64,000 nucleotides of DNA from Megalonaias nervosa (GCA_016617855.1 JAECUM010001118.1:1-64000), one strand, 5' to 3'; positions 57,754 to 60,468 are shown, counted from the stretch's first letter. Made by a program: numbers and translations. Notes: a model not told the origin generated them from the letters alone.

Positions 57754-60468
57754 ATATACACATATATATACACACACACACACAAACAGATCGTATTTTG
57801 CTAACTATATACTGATGCTCACTAAAGAGATTATGCAAACACCTTTCAAAATATTGGAAACTTGCAAATTTCATTAAACGATTTGAAAAGAAAATTTTCT
57901 TCTTTATTTATTAGAAATTTCCACTTTTTGAAGCATTCTGTCTAACTTTAGTTCTAAGTGTCTACTTTACTTCTATGAAGATGCATCTTTCAATACATCC
58001 ATTGACATGATTTACATAGTGTAAGTTTTTATGTCAAAACCAAATCGTAAAAACCTGGTAACTGCCATGCACATTACACCAGATGTCCGATAATACACCA
58101 GATGCTTATAAAAGCATAGCTTTATATATTTGGCCACTTCATCATGATTAGTAGAAATTAATATACAATTCCCAAAAATATGTTCAAAAGAATGGATATA
58201 TGAAATATGATACAACGGAAAAATTATCCATAACTTGGAATAGGAAAAAAGGAATGATTTCCATTTATAAAGAAACCATAACCATAAAACCCAGACAGAT
58301 GTAAACTTGCAGCCAAGAAAAGCAATCCTTTCCCATGGGCAAGGAAATAATGATCATTCCTTACTTTTTACATATTGTAACAACAGATTGGAAAAAGTTA
58401 AATCGTTACAGAACTATATATATGAAAGCTTTCCAAAATGCAAACATTATTCCCTCCACTGGAAGGCCACTGTTGATGCCATCTTTAAGCGATTAAAAAC
58501 TAAAAATACAACAATATAATGTAAAGACAGGCATATGGTAAGCAAGTCATCTTGTTTATACTTATTTATTTGCTTGTTTGTTCATTTGTTTGTTTATTCA
58601 TTCATCCTACCATATTTAGGTTCAAGATTAATCCAGGACTAAATATTCTATAGATCTATGCCATAGTGTTTCAGGAAGCATTCAATGCAAGCCAATTACA
58701 GGAGCCTACAGAAATCTATTTAATGATGTGGTCTTTGGATTAATATTTTCTGAATAAGTTCTGTTTCAACTTATTTTTCTTACTGATATTCTTCAGTAAT
58801 TAATTATTTCAACATATTTCCTTATGGTATTCTTCAGTAATTAATTATTTCAACATATCTCCTTCATGGTATTCTTCAGTAATTAATTATTTTGACATCT
58901 CCTTAATGGTATTCTTTCAGTAATTAATTATTTTGACATCTCCTTAATGGTATTCTTTCAGTAATTATTTCAACATATCACCTTATTAGTATTCTTCAGT
59001 AATTATTTCAACATATATCCCTACAGGTATTCTTCAGTGAATATTTTTAACATATCTCCTTGTTGGTTTTCTTCAGTAATGATTTATTTCAGCATTCTCC
59101 TTATTGGTAATATTCAGCAATGAATTCTACTCATTTAAATCTTTTCAGGAGCACAGTTTGTCTCCAGTCAATAAAATGGAAATGTGTTTTACTTGTACCA
59201 GATCCTTTCTTTTTCCCCAAAAGCTTCACACATCCCCATTAATCTGCCATCTTACAATGAATAACCTGTACCTATGCAAAAATAACATTGAATCATGGGC
59301 ATAGTTTGTGCAGGTTCACAGATTGTAGAAGTCTATGCAACCATCCTTATGCTAATAAAAAATTTCTTCCAAAGCCCCACATGTCCCATAAAGCCATCCT
59401 TAAATGATAAATCAATGCTTACGCAAAGATTGTGTAGATCCATGGGAAAGTCGTGATGCTGCTAGCATGCCTGATGAAGGCTGCCGCTTCGAAGGTGTTG
59501 ATCTTACCCTGCTCTGGGCAAGGTCAACTGCACTACTAGAGCGTGCAATCCCATTCTTGGAAGTAAACCCTTTAAATGTTTCTAAATCTGCAATGGTAAT
59601 TTGTATGTAGATGTTGATTATGAGATATGAGTACAATATGAAGAAGTGCAGTGTTGCCCACATACACACCACAACTTGGTTAAATGGGTAAAATTGTAGC
59701 AGTAGTAGTGGTGATCACTTAGATGGTCAGTGGGTTAAGTTAATATTGTATTTGAGTAAATGCAAAACAATGGGTACTTGGCCTTTTTGTCTTCAAATAC
59801 TTGTCCATAATCCAGATCTGTTTCACAAATACATTACACTGTACCTCAGGCATGTGCAACTTCCTCCAGGAAACTGGTGTGAGAGAGGTTTTTAATGTAC
59901 CTATATGATGTCAATGTAAATGTGGATAAAAGCATGACACGAGCCAGATATGACCTGTAGGCATTAGGTTGTACATGCCTGTTATATGTTGATTTACCCA
60001 AGCTATCTAAATGTGCAGCGTTTCATGTTATACATGAAGCTGAAGAAATAACTTAAATTATGATACAACAAATAAAAATAATAATCTCCTCCAAAACATG
60101 GTTTTCCATGGCAAGTACCCTGTTGTTCATGCAAAGAAAGCCAAAGAAATAGGAAAATATACAACTGAACTGAAACCTTTCTCAGAAAAAAAAAACATTT
60201 ACTATTTTTAAGAGATTTATCATCTAAATCCAAGAATAACAGTAACTACAGTAGATGTACGGACATTTCTAAAAGTAATTATCAGTTTCCTCTTTCTTTA
60301 GCTCAAAACTTTAAACAGATAAAGAAGATCAAAACTCAAGCAGACACATAGCAGCTAGTTCAGCAATCGCAGCAGCACAACACTGTCACATGAATATCAT
60401 ATGACTATCACATGACTGGCTGCTCTTACCTTCTGTATTTTGCTCAAAGTCCACATCAACATCCAAAT
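10299..60468 (-). CDS. CLASP: CLASP (CLIP-associating protein), internal exons a-k, partial gene
   Basis: CLASP proteins bind microtubule lattice and plus ends through TOG domains and EB proteins, and promote rescue and suppress catastrophe at the cell cortex, kinetochore and Golgi. Eleven exons joined at GT-AG sites give one continuous frame of about 370 codons. The order of motifs matches animal CLASP1/2: a Ser/Arg linker with GIPRSQGTSRDSSPSR, then ALADAL, then a DSDDAASETSSVCSERS segment, then TOG3 helices (DRKEGL, IFTRLFHDPHSK, FLETLVDL, DWLYVLLSRLL, FIIDQTQSPNLK). Human CLASPs are about 1300-1540 residues, so this is the middle quarter. Introns run from 0.8 to 10 kb and are full of minisatellites and transposon remains. 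TOG1, TOG2 and the promoter are expected beyond 64000; the rest of TOG3 and the CLIP/CENP-E-binding C-terminus beyond position 1. CLASP1 versus CLASP2 cannot be assigned; invertebrates usually have one gene. Identity is by recalled family sequence, not by a search. Confidence 0.96.
10775..12175 (+). repeat. Head-tandem-tail element: tandem units plus tail
   Basis: About eight degenerate units of 120-150 bp, each with caagattttcaagatggc, a 'gtggccatattggatgtcag' block, 'caccattttcatttaggacc' and 'gaagtcttttagtgaaaacc'. The array ends in the family tail (12030-12175): gtttcatggcaatcctccaa, then gacagagagacaatg and tttggtctatgacaag. No head is evident on the left. Confidence 0.85.
12180..13900. 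other. CLASP intron j-k sequence, mostly featureless
   Basis: Contains a degenerate 'ccttataatgag' repeat (12690-12830) of the type also hinted at 10500-10660. Nothing else was recognised. Confidence 0.5.
13905..14094. repeat. 61-bp repeat, three copies
   Basis: Units of cagctgtaaaaataaataca followed by gcatagctgctgagtaagc. The second and third copies appear identical. Each unit contains a potential stem (cagctgt ... acagc). Confidence 0.93.
14885..15400 (+). repeat. Head-tandem-tail element fragment
   Basis: About three diverged internal units (ttcatttaggaccaacaag, gaaaaccttatgttgatatg). Neither head nor tail is clear. Confidence 0.7.
15497..15660 (-). CDS. CLASP: CLASP exon j (TOG3, HEAT repeats B-C)
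   Basis: 164 nt, phase 0 start, ends with AG of an Arg codon; acceptor TTTGTTGCAG, donor GTAAGT. Fifty-four codons including VFSIFLETLVDLITLHK, DLNDWLYVLLSRLLNKLG and SEILGSVHAKVQRSLDCV. Vertebrate TOG3 reads VFSMFLETLVDFIQVHKDDLQDWLFVLLTQLLKKMGADLLGSVQAKVQKALDVTR. This is the most strongly conserved exon in the window. Confidence 0.98.
15755..15965. repeat. Interspersed molluscan-type repeat fragment
   Basis: Starts aaaatggctgaaacttggtc and ends ggaaggacagacagacatgg, the 'gacagacagac' edge seen on many molluscan repeats. It lies 95 bp from the acceptor side of exon j. Confidence 0.5.
16205..16500 (-). mobile_element. SINE-2 copy A (tRNA-derived)
   Basis: On the minus strand, a tRNA-like head with B box GGGTTCAAACCC (16430-16441 on plus) followed by a body containing the complement of cctcttaatgctgggcaccg. 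The tail is worn. It lies 235 bp from exon i. Confidence 0.8.
16735..16798 (-). CDS. CLASP: CLASP exon i (TOG3, HEAT repeat B start)
   Basis: 64 nt; the first base completes Thr from exon h and the exon ends in phase 0 at GTAAGT. Acceptor TTTCCACTTCAG. Encodes RIELKKLTEIFTRLFHDPHS plus K, matching vertebrate RVELKRLCEIFTRMFADPHSK almost residue for residue. The DPH turn is conserved. Confidence 0.97.
17105..17330. mobile_element. SINE-3-like fragment (tggtttggtgctata)
   Basis: Carries tggtttggtgctatatggga and aagtaggctatttagtgcc, shared with the copy at 50442-50700. The promoter half is degraded. Confidence 0.55.
17400..17910. repeat. About 34-bp minisatellite (gggcatttggtctcaacaat)
   Basis: About 15 units of gggcatttggtctcaacaat with a variable spacer (acaggggttttata or atcagtgctattata), in CLASP intron h-i. 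Confidence 0.95.
18444..19700 (-). mobile_element. TIR-bounded DNA transposon with zinc-finger ORF
   Basis: Perfect 13-bp inverted ends CAGACATGATTTT lie at 18444-18456 and, inverted, at 19688-19700. They are flanked by a direct repeat TAGAAT at 18438-18443 and 19701-19706, as expected of a 6-bp target duplication. The element is 1257 bp and holds a minus-strand zinc-finger ORF (19017-19421) and its degraded continuation (18763-18945, KRQKDLDWHINRFCP). Near the left end is a G-rich stretch (18489-18550) with GGGGGTTTGGGGGTCCTCC and a GGGCAGCGCCCC palindrome. Near the right end is an ACCGGA-rich subterminal region with short inverted motifs (19572-19610). The superfamily is not assigned: hAT elements usually make 8-bp duplications. 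It may be a deletion derivative of a larger autonomous copy. Confidence 0.75.
19017..19421 (-). CDS. BED-like zinc-finger protein of the 18444-19700 transposon
   Basis: 134 codons from an ATG shortly inside the right end. Residues about 27-40 read KWEWLEQKVDGNL. A zinc-finger pattern C-x2-C-x16-H-x5-H follows (FCDLCKTDLNYSNRG ... LKQHLQKKLH), then a Lys/Arg-rich tail. This arrangement (WxWL motif, then CxxC and HxnH after a 'NYSNRG'-type strand) is that of BED-type fingers at the N-terminus of transposon-encoded proteins and genes derived from them. No DDE catalytic region is visible, so this is either a truncated transposase or an accessory DNA-binding protein. The frame is intact, but expression is unknown. 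Confidence 0.55.
   Translation of the reverse strand: MQNMASRVVERDHDTKSLDKGLKNVWKWEWLEQKVDGNLVGHFIRKLNTRVLAFCDLCKTDLNYSNRGWKSLKQHLQKKLHMKKLKLRRHLGKVQLTTIRRKISCMREQMQPSVRICILHVAYTSTSLKRKGSR
19720..20335. repeat. Molluscan-type 'ccaaaatcaatagg' interspersed repeat
   Basis: Three diverged modules: cccaaaaatcaataggtctt (19752), gaccttgaacc with ccaaaatcaatatgcttc (20017-20060) and cccctaaattgattgggatt (20177). Each is followed by ccatccacaa and a catggtttt-like stretch. The pattern is a degenerate tandem repeat of about 150 bp. Confidence 0.65.
20490..20665 (+). mobile_element. tRNA-derived SINE fragment
   Basis: B box GGTTCAAATCC at 20541-20551, preceded by ggctcagaattgg, an A-box-like stretch. 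The 3' part (ttggcattagttttccatat, gccatataaagctaataaac) is a pattern I associate with molluscan SINEs. Confidence 0.6.
20795..21120. repeat. About 58-bp minisatellite (ttcattctttccttcgatgc)
   Basis: Six units of tgtgatttcttcattctttc, then cttcgatgcatgtgacaaat, then atcatagtgtcataagta. Confidence 0.92.
21180..21235. repeat. Short tandem duplication (ttatcatccatttatttcaa)
   Basis: Two adjacent copies of about 26 bp. Confidence 0.85.
21468..21571 (-). CDS. CLASP: CLASP exon h (TOG3, first HEAT repeat)
   Basis: 104 nt, starts in phase 0 and ends with AC of a Thr codon; acceptor CTGTTGCAG, donor GTAAGT. Thirty-four codons: DVGEITGLLQSGSYQDRKEG followed by LVCLQNILRQNRYL. Vertebrate TOG3 has EDVAEVLNHCASSNWSERKEGLLGLQNLLKSQRTLS, so this is the first helix pair. 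The tryptophan of NWSERKEG, in the loop that meets tubulin in TOG domains, is tyrosine here (SYQDRKEG). Confidence 0.97.
21700..21850. repeat. Possible MITE fragment (aaagaacacctgtacatagag)
   Basis: The text cttcatataaagaacacctg, then gagaacaattctgcagtccc, resembles a molluscan interspersed repeat that I recall; no ends were resolved. Confidence 0.35.
22530..22554. repeat. (CA)n microsatellite
   Basis: Uninterrupted CA dinucleotides, preceded by a tgcatgcgtg palindrome-like stretch. Confidence 0.95.
22790..22885. repeat. 43-bp tandem duplication (ctatcataatggcataat)
   Basis: Two and a half copies of ctatcataatggcataattc, then aaacatgtataaatgactaat. Confidence 0.85.
23035..23560. repeat. Molluscan-type 'tgaccttgac' interspersed repeat
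   Basis: Two to three modules of a degenerate repeat of about 150 bp: gacttgacctttgaccc (23097), cagtgaccttgactttttat (23359) and catgcagaaaggaaaatcac. It ends with gagtgacagaaggatggatg and a 'cacctcttcagttgtgggga' edge. Confidence 0.65.
24180..25045. repeat. 31-bp minisatellite (cattaagtaacagacatcaa)
   Basis: About 28 head-to-tail units of cattaagtaacagacatcaa, then ctgtgtaatac. Variants (ggaaca for gtaaca, tgtcagacc for tgtaatacc) are clustered, as expected of unequal exchange or replication slippage. It sits in the 10-kb CLASP intron g-h. Confidence 0.97.
25600..25930. other. Non-coding stretch, no recognised feature
   Basis: Nothing supportable was seen. Confidence 0.5.
25934..25953. 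repeat. Interstitial telomere-like repeat (TTAGGG)3
   Basis: Three perfect TTAGGG units plus TT, directly next to a hairpin MITE. Confidence 0.9.
25955..26180. mobile_element. Hairpin MITE copy
   Basis: Ends: tatactcacaagtcaagc on the left and cctcataagcaagtatat on the right. Inside, two hairpins stand side by side. The first has perfect 14-bp arms AGACCCAGATCTGC at 26007-26020 and 26038-26051 with a 17-nt loop. The second is catagacccc ... agggtctatg around 26088-26140. Confidence 0.82.
26180..27180. other. Non-coding stretch, no recognised feature
   Basis: AT-rich intronic sequence without a supported element. Confidence 0.5.
27181..27690 (+). repeat. Head-tandem-tail element fragment
   Basis: Three to four internal units (ccatgttcatttaggacaa, agatttcaagatggccatca). 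The last passes into unrelated sequence. Confidence 0.7.
27868..29042 (+). mobile_element. Head-tandem-tail element, complete layout, interrupted by SINE-1
   Basis: Head 27868-27990 (aacaagagtcccttaaaggg, later gatctgatattctg). Internal units run 27990-28900 with 'gatggccaccac', 'aggaccaactggacatgat' and 'aagtctttcagtgaaaact' blocks. Tail 28900-29042: gtttcatggaagtcttccca, gacaaatggacagatgcc and cttctggtccaattggagc. A SINE-1 sits at 28189-28426. Confidence 0.8.
28189..28426 (-). mobile_element. SINE-1 copy C
   Basis: A diverged copy with the family body (catggtggccagtacattt, cccatgggaagctgctggca). It is flanked by tcattttatttg (28177-28188) and tcatttcatttg (28427-28438), 11 of 12 bases matching, so it inserted into an internal unit of the head-tandem-tail element. 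Confidence 0.87.
29050..29955. other. Non-coding stretch, no recognised feature
   Basis: AT-rich, no supported gene. The minus-strand frame near 29283-29633 has no recognisable similarity. Confidence 0.5.
29960..30240. repeat. About 46-bp tandem array of the head module
   Basis: Six units of aacaagagtcctttgaggag, then actgatgttctgccttatca. This is the same sequence that starts the head-tandem-tail elements at 27868, 32101 and 56878. Confidence 0.88.
30713..30939 (-). mobile_element. SINE-1 copy D, A box deleted
   Basis: The body and B-box region are recognisable (ggccatacatggcagccagt; gaacccacacagacagagg), but the segment that should hold the A box is missing before the terminal gggcccc. 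The (CAA)n tail is lost. Confidence 0.8.
31060..31111. mobile_element. Hairpin MITE, left half (split by SINE-2)
   Basis: Contains caaactgcacatgctcagat and ctgccagtgcattatga; the rest of the element resumes at 31434. Confidence 0.7.
31112..31433 (-). mobile_element. SINE-2 copy B with (CA)n tail
   Basis: On the minus strand: tRNA-like head, body and a (CA)n tail (plus strand gtgtgtgtgtgt at 31111-31124). The flanks cagtgcattatgag (31098-31111) and cagtgcattctgag (31434-31447) match at 13 of 14 bases, so the target duplication lies inside a hairpin MITE. Confidence 0.88.
31434..31505. mobile_element. Hairpin MITE, right half
   Basis: cagtgcattctgagagggca, then gtctatgcaatttgctgttg, continues the element cut at 31111. 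It ends 35 bp before exon g. Confidence 0.7.
31540..31650 (-). CDS. CLASP: CLASP exon g (acidic Ser-rich segment before TOG3)
   Basis: 111 nt, phase 0-0, acceptor ATGTTTTTCAG, donor GTAAGC. Thirty-seven codons from KQPLRKRHESYDSDD to SSYGRTSE. The vertebrate counterpart is KKPARRRYESYGMHSDDDANSDASSACSERSYSSRNG, so identity is high. The basic start followed by an Asp/Ser run with casein-kinase-type sites is characteristic. Phase 0 at both ends makes it skippable without a frameshift. Confidence 0.97.
32100..33100 (+). mobile_element. Head-tandem-tail element, complete layout
   Basis: Head 32100-32230 (aacaagagtcccttagaggg, tctgctgagcatgg). About six internal units with gattttcaaaatggctgcca and cattttcatttagtacttc. 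Tail 32985-33100 (gtttcatggcaatcttcaaa, ggacaaatgcatacatgga). An extra 27-bp triplicate sits in the first unit. Confidence 0.82.
32299..32378. repeat. 27-28-bp triplicate (ccatgtccatttggggcaaa)
   Basis: Three near-identical copies inside one internal unit. Confidence 0.9.
33265..33440. repeat. Interspersed repeat shared with 61270-61440
   Basis: Both places read agctagaaa-atg-tcatagaaacatgg, then 'acctgaaattacc' and a 'ggacaaacatggaca' type edge, followed at the 61-kb copy by 'atatgcccctaccactct'. Confidence 0.65.
33710..34440. other. CLASP intron f-g sequence, no recognised feature
   Basis: AT-rich; only short direct repeats of ttttcaaggatttct type near 33725-33800. Confidence 0.5.
34449..34516 (-). 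CDS. CLASP: CLASP exon f (pre-TOG3 helix, ALADAL)
   Basis: 68 nt, begins with 2 split-codon bases and ends in phase 0; acceptor GATTTTAG, donor GTAAGT. It encodes SAMAQRLLKPGQETEEALADAL. Vertebrate CLASPs have SAMRVLNTGSDVEEAVADAL here, so this is among the most recognisable pieces outside the TOG domains. It is a short predicted helix just upstream of TOG3. Confidence 0.96.
34555..34650 (+). repeat. tRNA-like sequence, probably a SINE remnant
   Basis: tagctcagttggtagatc is a good tRNA A-box region and acggatttaatacctgg a decayed B box 40 bp on. No acceptor stem pairing is visible, so this is not a functional tRNA gene. It lies about 40 bp outside exon f. Confidence 0.55.
35095..35300. mobile_element. 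Hairpin MITE copy
   Basis: Left edge agtatatatacttacttaaa; inverted gaccctgatcagctg/cagatcagggtc at 35149-35187; right edge cttataagtgagtatacac. Confidence 0.75.
35820..37360. repeat. 40-bp minisatellite (atatgtcaaccagtccatac)
   Basis: More than 30 degenerate units of atatgtcaaccagtccatac, then tgaaattcacttattagcta. It is interrupted by unrelated AT-rich sequence at 36740-37000. Between 36230 and 36660 the units pair into an 87-bp dimer. It fills about half of CLASP intron e-f and reaches to about 20 bp from exon e. Confidence 0.95.
37384..37434 (-). CDS. CLASP: CLASP exon e (51-nt or 45-nt micro-exon, linker)
   Basis: Acceptor TTGCTTTCAG is clear; the exon opens with 2 bases that complete Gly with exon d (HSY-G-RERRLSG). 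It encodes RERRLSGSKINTGLSK. The 3' edge is ambiguous. Exon f starts with 2 bases, so the donor must leave 1 base. Two donors do: AAAG/GTGTGG (end at 37384, junction Gly) and TTA/GTAAAG (end at 37390, junction Ser). A third, better-looking site, GTG/GTAACT (37379), would break the frame. The basic RERR and Ser residues fit the linker. Its outer edge is about 20 bp from the 40-bp minisatellite. Confidence 0.82.
37435..38150. other. CLASP intron d-e sequence, no recognised feature
   Basis: Nothing supportable beyond AT-rich sequence. Confidence 0.5.
38155..38375. repeat. About 27-bp minisatellite (gtgtttggtaatgtaacat)
   Basis: Eight units; they alternate in a three-unit order (acatgtacaacattag / gtaacatcaaggag / gtaacatggggca). 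Confidence 0.9.
38651..38911. repeat. 261-bp segment duplicated across the assembly gap (first copy)
   Basis: By eye identical, base for base, to 39825-40085; it includes the unique left border of the 38-bp minisatellite. Confidence 0.9.
38887..39804. repeat. 38-bp minisatellite, left part
   Basis: Units of gatgtagatatgtacagcca, then catttacatggccatcaa, in perfect register up to the N run. A five-unit block of 190 bp occurs twice (variant acattattatggcc at 39361 and 39551). Confidence 0.97.
39805..39824. other. Assembly gap (20 N)
   Basis: Twenty N within the minisatellite; the fixed small number is a placeholder, not a measured length. Confidence 0.99.
39825..40085. repeat. 261-bp segment duplicated across the assembly gap (second copy)
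   Basis: Repeats 38651-38911 directly after the N run, which suggests two contigs or haplotypes placed end to end rather than a biological duplication. Confidence 0.9.
40062..42465. repeat. 38-bp minisatellite, right part
   Basis: About 63 units of the same 38-bp repeat as 38887-39804, with point variants (acag/atag, cagcc/cagac, catcaag/cattaag) and a few partial units (about 41555-41580, 42409-42425). It ends at the gaatgaaag border, 350 bp before exon d. Confidence 0.97.
42821..42985 (-). CDS. CLASP: CLASP exon d (EB-binding TxIP motif, phospho-Ser cluster)
   Basis: 165 nt, phase 1-1, acceptor TTGTAG, donor GTATGA. The 54 codons begin NSRSSSPTPRHSY and contain RKTGIPRSQGTSRDSSPSRS. In vertebrate CLASPs this position is SKIPRSQGCSRETSPNR, which includes an SxIP motif that binds the EB1 C-terminal domain and is surrounded by GSK3/CDK sites that release CLASP from microtubules when phosphorylated. 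Here the motif is T-G-I-P, the threonine version. Ser-Pro and Thr-Pro pairs (SSSPTP, DSSPSR, MTPGR) are candidate proline-directed sites. The exon lies about 350 bp from the end of the 38-bp minisatellite in the downstream intron. Confidence 0.97.
42986..44370. other. CLASP intron c-d sequence, mostly featureless
   Basis: Only a small imperfect inverted repeat stands out (catgataatcatgcaatt near 43289 against aattcatgtgattatcatg near 43318). Confidence 0.5.
44377..44416. repeat. (ATT)n microsatellite
   Basis: About 13 perfect ATT units. Confidence 0.96.
44830..45375. repeat. Degenerate interspersed repeat (gtgaccaatgaactgc)
   Basis: Modules such as gcagtgaccaatgaactgct (45178), gcagtaaccaattgaccatt (45314) and ggtgaccagtaggtcaggtt recur. 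They resemble the 'gcaaccacctg' type at 6890-7380. The boundaries are uncertain. Confidence 0.45.
45500..45725. mobile_element. Hairpin MITE copy, diverged
   Basis: Contains gacccaaatctgctggcaca and accagccaaacagggtct as inverted arms, with outer gtacatgtatatcaaactgc and cttggattcttaagtc edges. Confidence 0.6.
45822..45915. repeat. About 31-bp repeat (atacataatcaaatacataa)
   Basis: Three units of acatgatacataatcaaata type. Confidence 0.88.
46300..47095. repeat. Tandem-unit interspersed repeat with 'gacagatggaca' tail
   Basis: Four diverged units of about 150-160 bp with tgaccatgaccttgaggcag, aactgtcc and gtttcatcagaatttct. It ends in ggactggacagacaaatgtt, acagatggacagatgcac. The layout parallels the head-tandem-tail family but the sequence differs. 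Confidence 0.7.
47226..47450 (-). other. Open stretch of unknown nature, 74 codons
   Basis: Reads FIIVRAVIPFEIFSLHKGI, then KAHLLMQFQNGTKHKSFF, then IICFQLAKQFAERITDP. The composition is more protein-like than neighbouring chance frames. It has no recognised family and no clear splice sites, and it ends in translation of a G9 run. Probably chance or a decayed fragment. Confidence 0.2.
48050..48475. repeat. 'gtcactcaagc' tandem repeat array, left part
   Basis: Units of about 130-180 bp: gtcactcaagcctgaaaatt, aggtcactgtgacctatg, ttggtatggt and gggtccaataaattgagggt. The array is cut at 48475 by a head-tandem-tail element and resumes at 49440. Confidence 0.8.
48476..49440 (+). mobile_element. 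Head-tandem-tail element nested in the 'gtcactcaagc' array
   Basis: Head 48476-48600 (tctcacaaagggactggcac, aactgtcgagtgttgacacc). Internal units 48600-49290 (caagattttcaagatggcta at 48842 is typical). Tail 49290-49440 (gtttcaaggcaattctccaa, gacaaatgacacacagatg, cttctggtctatgaccagtt). Confidence 0.82.
49441..50290. repeat. 'gtcactcaagc' tandem repeat array, right part
   Basis: Five to six further units (gtcactcaagcattaatata; gaaagctgaaaatacaagtc; aggtcacattaaccttgttt). A 21-bp piece, gacctagtactggtatagtt, is doubled at 49790-49820. Confidence 0.8.
50442..50700 (-). mobile_element. SINE-3 (tRNA-derived, 'ttggtttggtgttttat')
   Basis: Plus strand: gattggtttggtgttttata, aagtaggctatttagtgctg, then caggatttgaacctgcacc (inverted B box) and tagtcacctcttatgacatg. 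The last two, with tggtgtttta, are hallmark strings of a SINE type widespread in molluscs. Confidence 0.75.
50761..50835. repeat. 37-bp tandem duplication
   Basis: Two identical copies of acatggtaatagacctacta, then ttatttgaatcaatg. Confidence 0.93.
51035..51343 (-). mobile_element. SINE-2 copy C, internal deletion
   Basis: (GT)n at the left edge, body and an inverted tRNA-like head (agggtttgagcccttgacct). About 60 bp between catgtccc and ctcttaatgctg is missing relative to copies A, B and D. Confidence 0.82.
51355..51672 (-). mobile_element. SINE-2 copy D
   Basis: Full-length copy with a (CA)n tail, head A box TGGCCTAGTGG and B box GGTTCAAACC on the minus strand. The flanks ggcaataaaag (51344-51354) and ggcaatataag (51673-51683) match at 10 of 11 bases. 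It inserted right next to copy C in the same orientation. Confidence 0.88.
51680..51890. repeat. About 60-bp tandem repeat (gtgctgaggctacaggagtc)
   Basis: Three to four units: aagtgccttatcacaagttt, gatctgcagtgctgaggcta. Confidence 0.85.
51890..52015 (-). repeat. tRNA-like SINE head remnant
   Basis: caggatttgaacccaccagc is an inverted B box; a degraded A-box region lies near 51985-52005. It may belong to SINE-3. Confidence 0.5.
52497..52601 (-). CDS. CLASP: CLASP exon c (Arg/Ser linker)
   Basis: 105 nt, phase 1-1, with a strong pyrimidine-rich acceptor (TTTTCCTTCCAG) and donor GTGAGT. It encodes 34 codons from RPRTGSSNTYTSS to RPGSSLSQ. RPRTGSS corresponds to the GRIRTRRQSSGS stretch of vertebrate CLASP linkers and SRNRVRPGSSLSQ to the RGRSRAKVVSQSQ stretch. 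The split codon at each end gives Pro: SL-P-RPRTG at the left junction and SQ-P-NSRSSS at the right. Local GC content is visibly higher than the surrounding intron, as expected of coding sequence. Confidence 0.94.
52602..53335. other. CLASP intron b-c sequence, no recognised feature
   Basis: AT-rich; no supported element. Confidence 0.5.
53336..54310. repeat. 'gcaataactc' tandem interspersed repeat, split by SINE-1
   Basis: Diverged units of about 150-170 bp: agctggtcactgtgacct, then caagttgcatccataataat, aaagtgcaataactcttac and ttgtcaatatgtgaatcttc. After the SINE at 53901-54165 the pattern resumes: ggcaataactccaaagtgat, gttgatatgtacatcttcag. Confidence 0.65.
53901..54165 (+). mobile_element. 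SINE-1 copy E (best preserved)
   Basis: A box TGGCCGAGTGG at 53912-53922 and B box GGTTCGAGTC at 53974-53983, followed by the CCGGGGTTTTCCCGGG body and a perfect (AAC)n tail (54139-54165). The head resembles tRNA-Ser/Leu. Weak flanking duplication (acctgctgaaca and acctgcaggaca, 10 of 12). The intact boxes and long tail suggest the youngest copy. Confidence 0.93.
54320..55890. other. CLASP intron b-c sequence, no recognised feature
   Basis: AT-rich; nothing supportable. Confidence 0.5.
55900..56250. mobile_element. Hairpin MITE copy, extended
   Basis: Outer edges aatactcgtgtataagtcac and gttggatttgactcatgaac. Perfect 17-bp arms CACAAACCCAGATCTGC at 56002-56018 and, inverted, at 56036-56052 around a 17-nt loop. 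A further gtcagatctg module is added on the right (56195-56225), as in a partial duplication. Confidence 0.82.
56876..57200 (+). mobile_element. Head-tandem-tail element, truncated
   Basis: Head 56876-57000 (atacaagagtcacttgaaag, aactgctgagtgtcgaaac, gatattcttgagtgaaaaga) and about one and a half internal units (ggctgccatattggatgtaa). The tail is absent. Confidence 0.78.
57310..57531 (-). other. Unassigned 73-codon open stretch with protein-like composition
   Basis: An open frame on the minus strand runs from a stop at 57532-57534 to TAA at 57310-57312. It reads EKDSCCNTVQKENGSYQQ, then VDLTDTDTKPPYVDLLIQQ, then SDYMNASFILYNQVDREFQ, then RLLEHVLSMVPVRSAYR. The second half looks like an amphipathic helical protein rather than translated repeat DNA, and the codons are balanced. 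It lies in CLASP intron b-c on the same strand. It has a possible acceptor upstream (TTTTCCATTGAAG) but no good donor before the TAA, so it could be a terminal exon of a nested gene, an alternative CLASP 3' exon, or an old retrocopy. I do not recognise the family. Confidence 0.4.
57707..57785. repeat. (TA)n / (CA)n compound microsatellite
   Basis: TA dinucleotides pass into tgtatgta and then CA dinucleotides. Confidence 0.95.
57790..58750. other. CLASP intron b-c sequence, no recognised feature
   Basis: No supported element; a short tttgtt-rich stretch at 58560-58600. Confidence 0.5.
58755..59115. repeat. About 45-bp minisatellite (ggtattcttcagtaattaat)
   Basis: Eight units of ggtattcttcagtaattaat, then tatttcaacatatctccttа-type sequence with small indels; it lies about 300 bp from the donor side of exon b. 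Confidence 0.92.
59423..59587 (-). CDS. CLASP: CLASP exon b (Ser/Arg linker)
   Basis: 165 nt, phase 1-1, acceptor TTGCAG, donor GTAAGC. It encodes 54 whole codons beginning LETFKGFTSKNGIARSSS and ending HGSTQSL. The composition (Ser, Arg, Thr, Pro, Gln) is that of the disordered basic linker between TOG2 and TOG3 that touches the microtubule lattice. SSSAVDLAQSR resembles the linker 'SLQRSRSD' type motifs of CLASPs, and a caspase- or kinase-rich reading is possible but not testable here. The intron to exon c is 6.8 kb and holds the 58755-59115 array, a TA/CA microsatellite and a hairpin MITE. Confidence 0.93.
60430..60468 (-). CDS. CLASP: CLASP exon a (39-nt micro-exon, linker)
   Basis: Acceptor CATCCAG before the exon and donor GTAAGA after it. 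The exon starts with 2 bases of a split codon and ends with 1 base, so it is symmetric (phase 1-1) and could be skipped without a frameshift. It encodes LDVDVDFEQNTE. With the split codons it reads D-LDVDVDFEQNTE-D, like the SRSDIDV stretch after TOG2 in vertebrate CLASPs. The segment is strikingly acidic for an otherwise basic linker. The start and end are fixed by phase agreement with exon b. The intron to exon b is 842 bp. Confidence 0.85.
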
